A stretch of 64,000 bases of DNA from Paenisporosarcina indica (GTDB lineage Bacteria; Bacillota; Bacilli; Bacillales_A; Planococcaceae), in NCBI RefSeq assembly GCF_001939075.1, contig NZ_MPTA01000006.1:124001-188000 (forward strand), read 5' to 3'. The first letter of the stretch is position 1; each line of letters begins with the position of its first letter. Both the position numbers and the translations under genes were made by a program. Shown here piece by piece: positions 10,311 to 21,347 of this stretch. Below the pieces are notes generated by a model that ran no database searches, had not been told where the DNA came from, and saw nothing but the letters and a program-made list of their open reading frames with translations.

Positions 10311-13211
10311 TCATTTTGCAGAAACTGTCTCTTTTTTCTTCTTTCTTTTAGCAGACGCTTTTGTTAGTTGAACCTCCATACGTTCTCGGTCTCGTTCAAG
10401 CACTTTCGCTAAATAATGACCTGTATATGATTTTTTTACTTTGGCTATTTCTTCAGGGGTACCTACTGCTAATATCGTTCCACCCTTGTCGCCACCTTCA
10501 GGACCTAAATCGATCAGATAATCAGACGTTTTAATAACATCTAAATTATGTTCAATTACCAATACTGTATCCCCGTTTTCAACTAAACGTTGTAAAACGA
10601 CCAGCAGTCTTGCAATATCATGTGCATGTAAACCTGTTGTCGGCTCATCTAGGATATAGAATGACTTACCGTTTGAACGTTTGTGGAGCTCTGAAGCCAG
10701 TTTCACACGCTGTGCTTCACCACCCGATAACGTCGTGGCCGGTTGTCCTAACTCCATATATCCTAACCCAACATCTAAAATTGTTTGAATTTTACGATTG
10801 ATCTTAGGAATGTTCTCAAAAAATTTCACTGCATCTTCAACTGTCATTTTCAAGATATCCGCAATGTTCATGCCTTTATACTTCACTTCAAGTGTTTCAC
10901 GGTTATAGCGTTTCCCATGACAAATTTCACATGGAACATATACATCTGGTAAGAAATGCATTTCAATTTTTATGATACCATCACCACGACACGCTTCACA
11001 GCGACCACCTTTGACGTTGAAACTGAAACGGCCTTTTTTGTATCCACGTACTTTCGCTTCATTTGTAGATGCAAACACATCGCGGATATCATCGAAAACC
11101 CCTGTGTAGGTAGCCGGATTTGACCTTGGTGTTCGCCCAATTGGTGATTGATCAATATCAATCACTTTCTCTAACTGTTCGATACCCGTAATTTCTTGGT
11201 GTTGACCTGGCTTTGCTTTTGCCCGATTCAACTTTTGTGCAAGTGATTTATGCAAGATTTCATTAATTAATGTACTTTTACCTGAACCTGAAACACCTGT
11301 AACGGAGGTGAAGATCCCCAATGGAATGTCAACAGATACATTTTTGAGGTTATTTTCGGTTGCCCCTTTTATGGAAATCACACGACCATCGGGTTTTCGG
11401 CGTTCATTTGGAAGTGGAATAAATTTCTTCCCGCTTAAATACTGACCTGTTATTGATTTCGAACTATTCATTACCTGTGTTGGTGTTCCTGCGGCGACGA
11501 TTTCACCACCGTGAACTCCTGCTCCAGGACCCACATCTATTAGATAATCAGCAGCCATCATGGTGTCTTCATCATGTTCGACAACAATTAACGTATTTCC
11601 GATATCTCGCATATTTTTAAGCGTTGAAATAAGTCGATCGTTATCTCGTTGATGTAAGCCAATCGATGGCTCATCCAAAATATATAAAACTCCCGTTAAT
11701 TGTGAACCGATTTGTGTCGCTAAACGAATGCGTTGTGCTTCCCCGCCTGACAATGTACCTGCTGCTCGACTTAACGTTAAGTAATCCAAACCAACATTGA
11801 TTAGGAAACCTAATCGTTCATCAATTTCACTCAATATGAGTCGGGAAATTTGCATGTCTTTTTCGGATAGCTCAAGTGATTTGAAAAAATCATCGGCCTC
11901 TTGAATGGAGAACGATGTTACTTGACCAACATGCAAAGATGCAATTTTGACTGCTAATGTTTCCGGCTTCAAGCGGTATCCTTTACATGTCGGACAATTT
12001 TTTTGTGTCATATACTTTTCCATTTGTTCACGAATATAATCGGAAGATGTTTCTTTGAAGCGTCGTTCAATATTTGACAAGACTCCTTCAAAATAAATGT
12101 CATTGTCTCGTACTTGCCCAAAATCATTTTCATATCGGAATCGAATTTTATCTGAACCAGACCCAAGAAGAATTTTATCCATTTGATCTTTAGGTAGTTT
12201 TGCAACTGGTTTTTTCATATCAATTTTATAATGCTTACAAACTGCTGCTAATAATTGCGGGTAGTATTGAGAACTTGTTGGCTCCCACGGGACAATCGCT
12301 CCTTCATTTAAAGATCTTGACCAATCCGGGATGACAAGATCAGGGTCAACTTCAAGCTTTGACCCCAATCCATCACATTCAGGACACGCACCAAATGGGC
12401 TGTTAAAGGAGAACATACGTGGTTCAAGCTCTCCAATCGAGAATCCACAAATTGGGCAGGCATGATGTTCACTAAATAATAAAACTTCATGGTCCATTAC
12501 ATCAATTAACACACGCCCATCAGCTAGACGCAGTGCTGCTTCTAATGAATCTGCAAGTCTTGCTGCAATATCTTCTTTTATAACAATACGGTCAATCACA
12601 ATTTCAATATCATGCTTTTTATTTTTATCCAAATTAATATCATCGTCTAAATCCATTAAATCCCCGTCAACTCGAACACGGACATACCCTTGTTTTTTTA
12701 CATCTTCAAGCATTTTGACATGGGTTCCTTTTCGCCCAGAGACAATTGGAGCCAATATTTGCATCCGTGTGCGTTCTGGGAATTCCATTAATCGATCGAC
12801 CATTTGTTCAATGGTTTGGGAACTAATTTCGGTACCATGTGTTGGACATATCGGTTTACCAACTCGTGCAAATAACAGTCGTAAATAATCATAAATCTCG
12901 GTTACAGTCCCTACTGTGGAACGGGGGTTACGACTTGTCGTCTTTTGATCGATGGAAATCGCAGGTGATAATCCTTCTATGGAATCCACATCAGGCTTGT
13001 CCATTTGTCCTAAAAACTGTCTAGCATATGCAGATAACGATTCTACATAGCGTCGTTGTCCTTCTGCATAAATTGTATCGAATGCAAGTGAAGACTTACC
13101 CGAGCCCGACAAACCTGTCATAACGACAAGTTTATCGCGTGGAATTGTCAAAGATACGTTTTTTAAATTATGTGCTCGTGCACCTTGTATGCGAATTTCT
13201 TGTTTTTTCAA
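10311..13211 (-). CDS. uvrA: Excinuclease ABC subunit A
   Basis: A 966-aa nucleotide-excision-repair damage sensor with two ABC ATPase modules. Walker A motifs are GLSGSGKSS near residue 33 and GVSGSGKST near 645. Zinc-finger cysteine pairs occur in the CPICGFS...CPEC region and in CEACRGDG...CEIC, and two LSGGEAQR signatures are present. The start is TTG at 13211; its ribosome binding site GGAAGGGTGA overlaps the uvrB stop codon. Length is close to the usual ~955. Confidence 0.97.
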   Translation of the reverse strand: MKKQEIRIQGARAHNLKNVSLTIPRDKLVVMTGLSGSGKSSLAFDTIYAEGQRRYVESLSAYARQFLGQMDKPDVDSIEGLSPAISIDQKTTSRNPRSTVGTVTEIYDYLRLLFARVGKPICPTHGTEISSQTIEQMVDRLMEFPERTRMQILAPIVSGRKGTHVKMLEDVKKQGYVRVRVDGDLMDLDDDINLDKNKKHDIEIVIDRIVIKEDIAARLADSLEAALRLADGRVLIDVMDHEVLLFSEHHACPICGFSIGELEPRMFSFNSPFGACPECDGLGSKLEVDPDLVIPDWSRSLNEGAIVPWEPTSSQYYPQLLAAVCKHYKIDMKKPVAKLPKDQMDKILLGSGSDKIRFRYENDFGQVRDNDIYFEGVLSNIERRFKETSSDYIREQMEKYMTQKNCPTCKGYRLKPETLAVKIASLHVGQVTSFSIQEADDFFKSLELSEKDMQISRLILSEIDERLGFLINVGLDYLTLSRAAGTLSGGEAQRIRLATQIGSQLTGVLYILDEPSIGLHQRDNDRLISTLKNMRDIGNTLIVVEHDEDTMMAADYLIDVGPGAGVHGGEIVAAGTPTQVMNSSKSITGQYLSGKKFIPLPNERRKPDGRVISIKGATENNLKNVSVDIPLGIFTSVTGVSGSGKSTLINEILHKSLAQKLNRAKAKPGQHQEITGIEQLEKVIDIDQSPIGRTPRSNPATYTGVFDDIRDVFASTNEAKVRGYKKGRFSFNVKGGRCEACRGDGIIKIEMHFLPDVYVPCEICHGKRYNRETLEVKYKGMNIADILKMTVEDAVKFFENIPKINRKIQTILDVGLGYMELGQPATTLSGGEAQRVKLASELHKRSNGKSFYILDEPTTGLHAHDIARLLVVLQRLVENGDTVLVIEHNLDVIKTSDYLIDLGPEGGDKGGTILAVGTPEEIAKVKKSYTGHYLAKVLERDRERMEVQLTKASAKRKKKKETVSAK

Positions 13212-13217
13212 ATGGGT

Positions 13218-15200
13218 TCACCCTTCCGCTTTCAGTTCCAAAATGGTATCGCGTAGTTCAGCTGCACGTTCGAAGTCTAATGCCTTCGCTGCGTCTTTCA
13301 TTTCTTTTTCTAGTGTTAACAACAAAGTCGCTTTTTCATCTTTCGTTAATTTCTTCCCTTTTGTTACTTTTTCCATATAAGTAGTTGTTTCTTCTGCATT
13401 ATGAGACGCACGAATAACTTCGCGAATATTTTTCTGAATCGTTTTTGGTATAATCCCATGTTTTTCGTTATACGCGATTTGAATGTTACGACGTCGTTCA
13501 GTTTCTGCAATTGCTTTCGTCATCGAATCCGTCATACGGTCTGCATACATGATGACATGCCCATTCGCATTTCGGGCTGCTCTTCCCATGGTTTGAATGA
13601 GTGAACGTTCAGAACGTAAAAATCCTTCTTTGTCGGCGTCTAGTATGGTTACGAGCGATACTTCAGGAATATCAAGACCTTCTCTAAGTAAGTTAATGCC
13701 AATTAATACATCATAAACTCCCATTCGAAGCTCTCGAATAATTTCAATCCGTTCCAATGTTTTAATTTCTGAGTGTAAGTAGTTTACTTTTATTCCGATT
13801 TCTTTTAAGTAATCGGTTAAATCCTCAGACATTTTTTTCGTTAGAGTGGTAACTAGCACACGTTCATTACGCTCGGTCCGTTGACGGATTTCATCGATTA
13901 AATCATCTATTTGTCCTTCTATTGGACGGACATCAATTGTAGGGTCTATGAGACCTGTCGGCCGAATGATTTGCTCAACCATCTCAGGTGTATGTTCCAA
14001 TTCGTAAGCTCCTGGAGTCGCCGAGACGAAGATGGCTTGATCCATATGCCCCTCAAATTCTTGGAATGTTAACGGTCGGTTATCCATCGCAGAAGGCAAA
14101 CGGAATCCATGATCCACTAACACTTTCTTACGTGCTTGGTCCCCATTGAACATTCCGCGTACTTGCGGCAAGGTAACATGGCTTTCATCGATTACCATTA
14201 AAAAATCATCTGGAAAGTAATCCAGTAATGTATAGGGAGTGGCTCCTGGTTCACGAAGTGTTAAATGTCGGGAGTAGTTTTCAATACCTGAACAAAAGCC
14301 CATCTCGCGCATCATTTCTAAATCATATCGTGTTCGTTGTTCGAGACGTTGTGCTTCTAATAATTTATTTTCCGACCGCATGATTTTCAATTGTTCCTCT
14401 AATTCAATCTCTATGTTTTCAATCGCTTTCAGCAATTTTTCTTCACGTGTAACGAAGTGGGAATTCGGGAAAATGGCTACATGTTCACGTTCTCCAATAA
14501 TTTCACCTGTTAATGCATCTACTTCACGAATTCGATCAATTTCATCTCCGAAAAATTCAACACGGATACAACGTTCATCACGTGAAGCCGGGAAAATTTC
14601 AACAACGTCTCCACGTACTCGGAACTTTCCTCGAACGAAGTTCATATCATTTCGTTCATATTGAATGTCGACCAATCGCCGCAGTAATTGGTTGCGTTCA
14701 ATTTCCATTCCCATCCGAAGTGATAGGACCATTTCCCGGTATTCTTCAGGGTTCCCTAAACCATAGATACATGAAACAGATGCGACAATTAATACATCTT
14801 CACGTTCGAATAAAGCCGACGTTGCCGAGTGACGCAACTTATCAATTTCTTCATTGATACTGGAATCCTTTTCAATATACGTATCGGTTTGTGGCACGTA
14901 CGCTTCCGGTTGATAATAGTCGTAGAAACTAACAAAATACTCTACTGCATTATCTGGAAAAAATTCTTTAAACTCACTATATAGTTGTCCCGCAAGTGTT
15001 TTATTATGGGCCATAACCAATGTCGGTCGCTTGATTTCCGTCACGACATTCGAGACTGTAAACGTTTTTCCTGTCCCTGTTGCCCCAAGTAATGTTTGGT
15101 ATTTACGACCGTCTTTGATCCCTTGTACCAACTCTCGAATCGCTTGCGGTTGGTCTCCGTCCGGTTTGTAAGGAGCTTGTAAATTAAATGACTGTGCGAT
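13218..15200 (-). CDS. uvrB: Excinuclease ABC subunit B, apparent AUC start
   Basis: A 660-aa DNA helicase-like subunit that loads UvrC at lesions. Walker [10 protein letters not shown], the beta-hairpin [12 protein letters not shown], helicase motifs to QTMGRAARN, and the C-terminal UVR domain ([20 protein letters not shown]) are all present. Homology begins upstream of the first canonical in-frame start (TTG at 15131): the 23 codons before it encode [20 protein letters not shown]..., matching UvrB N-termini such as B. subtilis MKDRFELVSKYQPQGDQPKAI. The codon at the Met position is ATC (15200-15198), seven bases after a perfect AGGAGG; in-frame ATT and GTT precede it and no ATG/GTG/TTG is available. 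Either an AUC start or a point change is implied. Confidence 0.93.
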   Translation of the reverse strand: MAQSFNLQAPYKPDGDQPQAIRELVQGIKDGRKYQTLLGATGTGKTFTVSNVVTEIKRPTLVMAHNKTLAGQLYSEFKEFFPDNAVEYFVSFYDYYQPEAYVPQTDTYIEKDSSINEEIDKLRHSATSALFEREDVLIVASVSCIYGLGNPEEYREMVLSLRMGMEIERNQLLRRLVDIQYERNDMNFVRGKFRVRGDVVEIFPASRDERCIRVEFFGDEIDRIREVDALTGEIIGEREHVAIFPNSHFVTREEKLLKAIENIEIELEEQLKIMRSENKLLEAQRLEQRTRYDLEMMREMGFCSGIENYSRHLTLREPGATPYTLLDYFPDDFLMVIDESHVTLPQVRGMFNGDQARKKVLVDHGFRLPSAMDNRPLTFQEFEGHMDQAIFVSATPGAYELEHTPEMVEQIIRPTGLIDPTIDVRPIEGQIDDLIDEIRQRTERNERVLVTTLTKKMSEDLTDYLKEIGIKVNYLHSEIKTLERIEIIRELRMGVYDVLIGINLLREGLDIPEVSLVTILDADKEGFLRSERSLIQTMGRAARNANGHVIMYADRMTDSMTKAIAETERRRNIQIAYNEKHGIIPKTIQKNIREVIRASHNAEETTTYMEKVTKGKKLTKDEKATLLLTLEKEMKDAAKALDFERAAELRDTILELKAEG

Positions 15201-15328
15201 AACAATTCCTCCTATGTCAATAGCTTGTTGCTCATTTTTTTTGGTTTATGTTCAATACTCATACTTTATCATATTCCCCTATTCTAACCAAACAAAAAGC
15301 GAACGTATGTTTTTTTGCAAGAAAAGCG

Positions 15329-15437
15329 GAAAGCGCCACTCTAGCTCGACGCCGGTGCTGGAAGAACCGAATGCGGAAACTTGTTTCCGCATGAGGGTCT
15401 GAAGCTGAGGTGCGAGCTGGCGCTTGGAGCTAGACAT
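15329..15437 (+). repeat. Structured ~115-nt dispersed repeat, copy B
   Basis: Outer arms are AAGCGCC (15331-15337) / GGCGCTT (15419-15425). TCTAGCTC (15340-15347) pairs perfectly with GAGCTAGA (15427-15434). The inner hairpin is ATGCGGAAAC (15371-15380) / GTTTCCGCAT (15383-15392). Compared with copy A the outer arm changes T-A to C-G, and the inner hairpin has a different sequence but still pairs. It lies between uvrB and the IDEAL-domain gene. Confidence 0.85.
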
Positions 15438-15491
15438 TACAAAAAGAGCATAGCGATTGTTTTCTCGACAACGGCTTCTTGTATCTGAACA

Positions 15492-15524
15492 TAAATAAAA
15501 TCCGCCCTTTGAGAAGAGCGGATT
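15492..15524 (-). terminator. Terminator after the IDEAL-domain gene
   Basis: On the minus strand AATCCGC...GCGGATT is followed by TTTATTTATG. Confidence 0.7.
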
Positions 15525-15549
15525 CGTCACGAGCTTATAGATTCAAAGT

Positions 15550-15789
15550 TTATACGCTTTCTTGCTGCAACTGACTTAGTTCGTTTGTGTACTCCACAAA
15601 CGACACTTTATCTTTTCGATCGAGCGAGACATCAATTAAAACTAGCAAGCGTTCTTTCCGTTGCTCACGATGCACATGGTTTAAGAATAAGTCCATATAA
15701 ATCTCGTTTAGCAACTTCTCCGCTTCACTAACGGTTTGATTTCGCCCCATCGCTTTTAGAAAGTCAGCATATGAATAATACTTATCCAT
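15550..15789 (-). CDS. IDEAL-domain small protein
   Basis: A 79-aa cytoplasmic protein. The C-terminal stretch LLVLIDVSLDRKDKVSFVEYTNELSQL fits the IDEAL domain (I-D-x-x-L followed by a short amphipathic helix), found in several small Bacillales proteins. The ATG at 15789 is preceded by GAGGTGATT at good spacing; the reading frame stays open further upstream but that extension runs into the AT-rich comK promoter region. It is divergent from comK, so the intergenic region is shared. Function is unknown. Confidence 0.72.
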   Translation of the reverse strand: MDKYYSYADFLKAMGRNQTVSEAEKLLNEIYMDLFLNHVHREQRKERLLVLIDVSLDRKDKVSFVEYTNELSQLQQESV

Positions 15790-15912
15790 TGCAATCACCT
15801 CGAATGCCTTTTTTCTATTATAAGTAAAGAAGCAGTGAAGTTGCAAATGTTTTTTAAAAATTCTATCTAATTTATTTTTTTCTGATTTTTTAAAATACTT
15901 TACTGGTAGTAA

Positions 15913-15941
15913 TTGATTAATTTCCAAAATTTCTCTATAAT
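15913..15941 (+). promoter_or_regulatory. Sigma-A-type promoter of comK
   Basis: TTGATT (15913-15918), 17-base spacer, TATAAT (15936-15941). The 180-base divergent region is rich in A-tracts and T-tracts such as TTTTTTAAAAA. ComK binds paired AAAA-N5-TTTT boxes, but I could not identify exact K-boxes with certainty. Confidence 0.6.
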
Positions 15942-15975
15942 AAAATTTATAATCTATCAAAGGGGATGTTAATAT

Positions 15976-16524
15976 ATGGATAATAAAATCACTACAGCAT
16001 CTAAATACTTTGTTTCATTTAATACCATTGCATTAGTGCCCATTTGGATTGAGAACAAACTGTATACTAGAGTAATAGAAAATCATACCGAATTTATCGT
16101 TAAAATGAAACCAAATACTATTATTAAAAAATCACTTATTTTTTATGGGAATTCTTTTAAACATGCGACACTTTTTTCTCGCGAGTCCATTGGGCGATTA
16201 CATAAACTCCCTCTGATGATCTCACATGATTTCGGGATTCCTTTAATCATGATTCCCACCCTTTCTCCAGAATCCGATGGCAACATATGGGTTTCCTTTT
16301 CTGCCATTGACCGTTATTCCATTAATGCCCGTAATGAATGTGTAGTACACTTCACTAACTCACAAGAACTTCCTGTGAACGTTTCTCATTCTACGATGTG
16401 CAGACAATTTGCACATTCCTATTTCCTTACGAATCACTTTCAAAAAACACGGGAGAAAATTAACCATCCCTATTCCCTATCAAAAATTACTTATAGGCCA
16501 AACCAACAAAAATCAGATCGATAA
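15976..16524 (+). CDS. comK: Competence transcription factor ComK
   Basis: A 182-aa protein recognisable as ComK over its core: IENKLYTRVIENHTEFIVKMKP corresponds to the B. subtilis IDGKICSKIIEKD...YVNMKP region, then FYGNSF, PLMISHDFGIPLIMIPTLSPES, VSFSAIDRY and the basic C-terminal half. ComK activates the DNA-uptake genes and recombination functions by bending promoter DNA. The ATG is ten bases after AAAGGGG. It is followed by its own terminator and, as in B. subtilis, lies close to a yhjD-like gene. It shows that the lineage at least retains competence control. Confidence 0.9.
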   Translation: MDNKITTASKYFVSFNTIALVPIWIENKLYTRVIENHTEFIVKMKPNTIIKKSLIFYGNSFKHATLFSRESIGRLHKLPLMISHDFGIPLIMIPTLSPESDGNIWVSFSAIDRYSINARNECVVHFTNSQELPVNVSHSTMCRQFAHSYFLTNHFQKTREKINHPYSLSKITYRPNQQKSDR

Positions 16525-16549
16525 TACATAGTCCGTATCCTTTAAACTA

Positions 16550-16581
16550 AGCCCTTTGCTCATCGAAAGGGCTTTTTATTT
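16550..16581 (+). terminator. Terminator of comK
   Basis: AGCCCTTT / AAAGGGCT followed by TTTTATTTT, 26 bases after the comK stop. Confidence 0.88.
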
Positions 16582-16607
16582 TGACTCTATTTCTTTCCAA
16601 CCTTCCT

Positions 16608-16973
16608 TCAAGTGATTTGTTTCGCCATTGCTAAATAAACCCCAAGTAACTCCTCCACGCGGTTTCTAAGACGTACGTTTAAGTAACGACGATGTTCTTC
16701 ATAACCTCCGTGAAAAAAAACGTATTCAGTAAAGGTGTCATCATGATTTCCTCGAAGGACTTTCATATTGTGTTGGCGCAAATATAGTTTGGTGCCTTTC
16801 AGTTCTCTTTGAGCTTCTTTGACCGCTTGTTCAATAATCGCAACGTAAGGTCTCTTCAATTTGAAGGGACCTTTTTCGACGATTTCCCGATCACGCTCTA
16901 AAATGGTTAACACCATCGGTAAATAAATCATTTTTTCAAAATAAGGTAAACTTTCGGCTGGAATGAGCGGCAT
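16608..16973 (-). CDS. YhjD-like conserved small protein
   Basis: A ~121-aa soluble protein, basic and helical, with the motif GPFKLKRPYVAIIEQAVKEAQREL near residues 35-60. It resembles B. subtilis YhjD, which also lies a few genes from comK; that identification is from memory of the family. The ATG at 16973 is eight bases after GAGGAG; a GTG two codons earlier is too close to the ribosome site. No catalytic motif is seen and the function is unknown. Confidence 0.6.
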   Translation of the reverse strand: MPLIPAESLPYFEKMIYLPMVLTILERDREIVEKGPFKLKRPYVAIIEQAVKEAQRELKGTKLYLRQHNMKVLRGNHDDTFTEYVFFHGGYEEHRRYLNVRLRNRVEELLGVYLAMAKQIT

Positions 16974-17177
16974 TTTCACAACTCCTCAAAGAACATTTGT
17001 TCGTATATATTATTGTATGCTGATTTCCCTAAAATACAAGTGGGAATTTTAAGGAAATTTTTTTGCCCCCCAAACGGTTTGAAACAATTAAATCGAAGAA
17101 TGGAAAGAACGTCCAAAAAATGCTATGTTTTGTAGGGGAACACGTTTGAACTAAGAACCATACAAGGGGGATTCATC

Positions 17178-17951
17178 ATGGAAACCATTCACTACGAACA
17201 AAAAGGAAATTTAGCAATTGTCACATTAAACCGTCCGGACTCAATGAACGCGTTCAATTACGACATGTTAAGCGAACTTGGACATGTTGCCGAAGCAATT
17301 CGTATTAACCCTGACATCCGTGTTGTCATCTTTGCGGGATCAGGAAAAGCATTCAGCGTAGGAGCAGATTTAAAAGAACGTAAAACATTAACTGAACAAA
17401 AAGTACGTCGCAACGTTTATAAAATTGGTGAAGTGTTTTCAACCATTGAAAACTTACCACAACCTACAATTGCCATGATGAACGGCTACGCATTTGGGGG
17501 TGGGATGGAACTTGCACTTGCCTGTGATTTCCGTATTGCCGCTGACGACGTTGTACTCGGATTAACTGAAACAAGCTTAGCTATCATTCCCGGTGCAGGT
17601 GGAACACAACGATTGCCACGCTTAATTGGTGAAGCAAAAGCCTTGGAATTAATTTTAACGGCACGTCGCTTGAAAGCGGATGAGGCTTTGGCATATGGAG
17701 TTCTGACAAAAGTGGTAAATCAAGATAGTTTGCTAGAAGAAACAGGGAAATTTGCTGATCTAATGCTCGCAAATGGACCGATTGCTTTGCAACAGGCGAA
17801 ATTTGCCATTAAACAAGGCATGAACGCTGATTTACATACGGGTTTGAACATTGAACGTAAAGCGTATGAAATGACTATTCCAACAGAAGATCGCGTCGAA
17901 GCTTTAACTGCTTTTGGCGAGAAGAGAAAACCTGTATTTAAAGGGAAATAA
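17178..17951 (+). CDS. Enoyl-CoA hydratase/isomerase family protein
   Basis: A 257-aa crotonase-fold enzyme. The oxyanion-hole segments are FSVGADLKE near 60-68 and the YAFGGGMELALACDFRIA stretch near 106-123. The two acid residues of hydratases are present (Glu in GGGMELA and Glu in GLTETSLAIIPGAGG), so hydration of a 2-trans-enoyl-CoA is plausible. Comparable Bacillus proteins are YhaR and YngF. It is monocistronic with AAGGGGG before the ATG and its own terminator. Confidence 0.86.
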   Translation: METIHYEQKGNLAIVTLNRPDSMNAFNYDMLSELGHVAEAIRINPDIRVVIFAGSGKAFSVGADLKERKTLTEQKVRRNVYKIGEVFSTIENLPQPTIAMMNGYAFGGGMELALACDFRIAADDVVLGLTETSLAIIPGAGGTQRLPRLIGEAKALELILTARRLKADEALAYGVLTKVVNQDSLLEETGKFADLMLANGPIALQQAKFAIKQGMNADLHTGLNIERKAYEMTIPTEDRVEALTAFGEKRKPVFKGK

Positions 17952-17954
17952 GAA

Positions 17955-17997
17955 AACAGCTACTTCAGAGCCAACACTCTGGAGTAGCTGTTTTTTT
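17955..17997. terminator. Terminator between enoyl-CoA hydratase and ydhK-like genes
   Basis: AACAGCTACTTCAGAG / CTCTGGAGTAGCTGTT with T-runs on both sides; serves the convergent genes at 17178 and 18020. Confidence 0.88.
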
Positions 17998-18019
17998 GTC
18001 TTCTAGTTAGAGGTAATTA

Positions 18020-18589
18020 TTATTTAGCTGACAGTTCACTTTCTGTTACCCATTTATGATTTGTCACTTCTTCTCCACCAGTAGTCGGAGTGTAATCAAT
18101 CATATATACAGTAGTTTGTTCGCTGGAATCAATTTCAGCAGTTACACCATTCATCCCTTCCATATGGTCTGCCTCTATGGTAACTTCCGTGCCAGGTTCT
18201 AACGTTTCTTCACCCGCGTCTATTAATTCTTCCTGAATGACCCACTTATGATTTGTCACTCTATCTCCACCTGTTGTCGGAGTAAACGAAATGGCGTAGG
18301 CTGTAGTATTGAAGGCACCTACAATTGTAGCTTCAGCACCCTTCATGCCTTCCATATGATCTGTTTCGATAATCGCTTGGCTCCCAACTTCATAAGTAGG
18401 TTTTCCTGCCACTTTCAAACCTTCAGGAACTTCACCTGAGCCTGAATGGTTCATATCCATGCTTTCTTCAGAACTAGAATTCATATCCATATCTTCATGG
18501 GAATTCGTTTCCTTATTGTCATTACCACACGCGGTTAATATAAAAGCTGAGACTAACGTAACAAATCCCACTACTAGTTTTTTTCTCAT
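18020..18589 (-). CDS. ydhK: YdhK-family lipoprotein with two DUF1541 repeats
   Basis: A ~189-aa surface lipoprotein. The signal peptide ends in lipobox LTAC and is followed by a low-complexity Asp/Met/Ser linker with DMDMN repeats. Two ~60-aa DUF1541 repeats follow, each with TDHMEGMKGA/ADHMEGMNGV, YTPTTGG and VTNHKWV. The Met/His-rich pattern suggests copper binding, and it lies 37 bases downstream of copA in the same direction, so a role in copper resistance is inferred. The start is chosen at the second of two ATGs (18589) six bases after AGGAGG. Confidence 0.88.
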   Translation of the reverse strand: MRKKLVVGFVTLVSAFILTACGNDNKETNSHEDMDMNSSSEESMDMNHSGSGEVPEGLKVAGKPTYEVGSQAIIETDHMEGMKGAEATIVGAFNTTAYAISFTPTTGGDRVTNHKWVIQEELIDAGEETLEPGTEVTIEADHMEGMNGVTAEIDSSEQTTVYMIDYTPTTGGEEVTNHKWVTESELSAK

Positions 18590-18626
18590 CATGCTCCTCC
18601 TCAAAATTCGAATTATACTAGGTTCG

Positions 18627-21032
18627 CTATTTCAATAATTTCACTCGTTGCAAACGTAGAGCATTTAATACAACCGATACGGAACTGAATGCCATGGCAG
18701 CTCCTGCAAGCCAAGGAGCCAAAAATCCTGCAGCCGCAATCGGTATTCCTATCGCATTATAGGCTAATGCCCAAAATAAGTTTTGTTTAATGTTACGTAC
18801 TGTTAAACGACTCATTTGAATGGCATCAACAGCACGCATCAAATCGCCTTGCATCAGTGTAATGTCTGCAGCTTCCATAGCAACTGCCGTACCTGTACTC
18901 ATCGCCATCCCTACATCGGCAGTAGCTAATGCGGGTGCATCATTGAGTCCGTCGCCAGCCATTGCAACACGTCGACCATCGGCTTTCAATTTGGCAACGA
19001 TATTTGCTTTTTCAGCAGGAAGCACACCGGCAAATACTTCATCAATCCCCACTTGCTGTGCAATGGCACGTGCAGTTCGCTCTTGGTCTCCTGTTAACAT
19101 CACCACATTTAGTCCTAGTTTCTTCATTTCCACAATAGCTTTTGCTGAAGAGTCTTTTACGGTGTCCGCAACGGCGATTAACCCTGCGTATTTACCTTCT
19201 AATGCGATAAACATAACCGTTTTCCCTTGAGATTCCAATTCACTGGCTTCAGTATCGTTAAAAGTTACCTTTGAATCATTCAGTAATTTCCGAGTCCCAA
19301 TCAATAGATTTTCCCCATCAACTACGGCGCGTATTCCATGACCAGGAATGGCTTCAAATGATTCAGCTGTCATTTTAACTCCCTCGCCATACGCAGTGAC
19401 CGCAGTCGCAACAGGATGCTCTGATTGACTCTCTGCCGCCGCTGCAAGCGAAATGATACGTTCACGTTCAAATCCATCCACTACCATAAACTCAGTTACT
19501 TCCGGTCGGCCATTCGTGATTGTCCCTGTTTTATCCAACACAATTGTGTCGATGTGTTTGGTGTTTTCCATGGACTCTGCAGTTTTAAACAACACTCCCA
19601 GTTCAGCAGCTCGACCAGATCCAGCCATAATCGAAGTAGGCGTCGCTAATCCAAGTGCACATGGACAAGCAATGACAAGTACGGCAATTGTGCTTTCTAG
19701 TGCGTTTGCAAAATCCCCAGGAGAGAAAATGAAATACCAGGCAATAAAAGTAAGTGCAGCGATTCCAACCACGATAGGTACGAATATAGCGGATATTTGG
19801 TCTGCCAATCTTTGTATGGGTGCTTTTGATCCCTGTGCTTCTTCCACGACACGGATGATATTCGAAAGTACGGTGTCTTTCCCTATATTCCGAGCTTTTA
19901 CACGTAATGTACCATTCGCATTAACAGTAGCTGCATAAACCACATCACCGATTGATTTATCTACCGGTAAGCTTTCTCCCGTTAACATCGATTCGTCTAC
20001 CGCAGAATTTCCTGACAAAACTTCGGCATCTACCGGAATAGATGAGCCTGGTTTTATCATCAAGAGGTCTCCAATTCGGACATTATCTACTGGAATTTCT
20101 TGTGTCATTCCATCTCGCTCAACAAATGCCATTTTGGGTTGAAGTTTCATTAGCTTTTTAATGGCATCGGAAGAACGCCCCTTTGCTCTTGCTTCAAAAA
20201 CCTTACCAAGAATAATTAAGGTGATTAACACCGCACTCGTTTCAAAGTATAGGCCAACACTATGTGAAGCTATATGCTCTAAATTGGTTAAAACCAAATA
20301 GACACTGTAAAAATAGGCTGCGGATGTACCTAATGCAACTAGAACGTCCATATTGGCACTTTTATTACGAAGTGCAAAGTAAGCCCCTTTATAGAATGAC
20401 CAACCAATCCAAAACTGCACTGGAGTAGCAAGAGCCCATTGCACAAAGGGATTCATTAAAAATTCAGGAACGTACATCCAGGAAATAAAGGAAAAGTGAG
20501 CCACCATGGTCCATAAAAGTGGCAGAGATAATAGTCCCGAGATTAGAAATAAACGGGTCTTCTTTTTAATTTCCACTTTACGGTGATCCACTTTTTCAGC
20601 CTGTTGCTCATTTTTATATTCAGCATGGTACCCCAGTGATTGGATTTTTCCGATTAAATCATCCGAAGACAAAACAGTCGGATCAAACGAAATACTACTT
20701 GATTCCAATGCTAAATTGACTGTGGCATCTTGTACACCCTCCATTCGATTAAGCCCTTTTTCAATTCGTGTGGAACATGCAGCACACGTCATCCCAGTTA
20801 TGTTTAAATCCACTTTGTCTTGCATAACGTCATATCCAAGTGTTCTGATTTTGTCTTGTAAAGAAGAGACGTTTATTTCCAATTGATTAAAAGAAACACT
20901 AGCTTTTTCAGTAGCGAAATTAACCGTTGCCGTAGAGACGCCATCCATTCGTTGCAACCCTTTTTCGATTCGATTAGCACAAGCGGCACACGTCATCCCA
21001 GTTATCGCTATATCCGTCTTTTTTTCAGCCAT
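18627..21032 (-). CDS. copA: Copper-exporting P1B-type ATPase
   Basis: An 801-aa membrane pump that exports Cu(I). Two N-terminal heavy-metal-associated domains each carry GMTCAAC (near residues 12-18 and ~80-86). The membrane metal-binding CPC occurs in ACPCALG, the phosphorylation site is DKTGTITNG, the HP motif is SEHPVATA, and the hinge is [10 protein letters not shown]. The start has AAAGGAG at good spacing. It is the third gene after csoR and copZ, but a hairpin with a T-run and a second CsoR-type box lie in front of it. Confidence 0.97.
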   Translation of the reverse strand: MAEKKTDIAITGMTCAACANRIEKGLQRMDGVSTATVNFATEKASVSFNQLEINVSSLQDKIRTLGYDVMQDKVDLNITGMTCAACSTRIEKGLNRMEGVQDATVNLALESSSISFDPTVLSSDDLIGKIQSLGYHAEYKNEQQAEKVDHRKVEIKKKTRLFLISGLLSLPLLWTMVAHFSFISWMYVPEFLMNPFVQWALATPVQFWIGWSFYKGAYFALRNKSANMDVLVALGTSAAYFYSVYLVLTNLEHIASHSVGLYFETSAVLITLIILGKVFEARAKGRSSDAIKKLMKLQPKMAFVERDGMTQEIPVDNVRIGDLLMIKPGSSIPVDAEVLSGNSAVDESMLTGESLPVDKSIGDVVYAATVNANGTLRVKARNIGKDTVLSNIIRVVEEAQGSKAPIQRLADQISAIFVPIVVGIAALTFIAWYFIFSPGDFANALESTIAVLVIACPCALGLATPTSIMAGSGRAAELGVLFKTAESMENTKHIDTIVLDKTGTITNGRPEVTEFMVVDGFERERIISLAAAAESQSEHPVATAVTAYGEGVKMTAESFEAIPGHGIRAVVDGENLLIGTRKLLNDSKVTFNDTEASELESQGKTVMFIALEGKYAGLIAVADTVKDSSAKAIVEMKKLGLNVVMLTGDQERTARAIAQQVGIDEVFAGVLPAEKANIVAKLKADGRRVAMAGDGLNDAPALATADVGMAMSTGTAVAMEAADITLMQGDLMRAVDAIQMSRLTVRNIKQNLFWALAYNAIGIPIAAAGFLAPWLAGAAMAFSSVSVVLNALRLQRVKLLK

Positions 21033-21050
21033 GAAAAGCCACTCCTTTGA

Positions 21051-21065
21051 TACCTTGTAGGGGTA
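21051..21065 (-). promoter_or_regulatory. CsoR-type box in front of copA
   Basis: The plus strand reads TACCTTGTAGGGGTA, differing at only two of fifteen positions from the box in the csoR promoter (21716-21730). It lies 18 bases before the copA ATG, next to the ribosome binding site. Confidence 0.62.
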
Positions 21066-21075
21066 TATAACATTT

Positions 21076-21103
21076 AAAAAAATTACTGCGATATTCGCAG
21101 CAA
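21076..21103 (-). terminator. Hairpin with T-run between copZ and copA
   Basis: On the minus strand TTGCTGCGA-ATA-TCGCAGTAA (nine pairs, one G-U) is followed by seven Ts. It would end or attenuate transcripts from the csoR promoter before copA. Confidence 0.65.
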
Positions 21104-21122
21104 TTCCTATTAACTATTAAGA

Positions 21123-21332
21123 TTAAGCCTTTACAGTGTATCCTTGATCTTCAATGGTATCTGTAATTTTTTGAATATCAACGTCATTATTAAATTCAAC
21201 AGCTACAGTTCCATCATTTAACTCCACAAGAACTCTCTCTACACCGTTAAGTGCTCCTACACTATTTTCAACTGATTTTACACAATGCCCACATGTCATT
21301 CCTTCTACTTGTAGAGTAATCTGATTTGTCAT
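21123..21332 (-). CDS. copZ: Copper chaperone CopZ
   Basis: A 69-aa single heavy-metal-associated domain with the Cu(I)-binding GMTCGHC near residues 11-17 and the expected ferredoxin-like fold length. It delivers copper to CopA in the cytoplasm. The ATG at 21332 gives the same length as B. subtilis CopZ; the upstream in-frame GTG is immediately next to the ribosome site and is rejected. It lies just downstream of csoR. Confidence 0.94.
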   Translation of the reverse strand: MTNQITLQVEGMTCGHCVKSVENSVGALNGVERVLVELNDGTVAVEFNNDVDIQKITDTIEDQGYTVKA

Positions 21333-21347
21333 TATGAATTCCACTCC

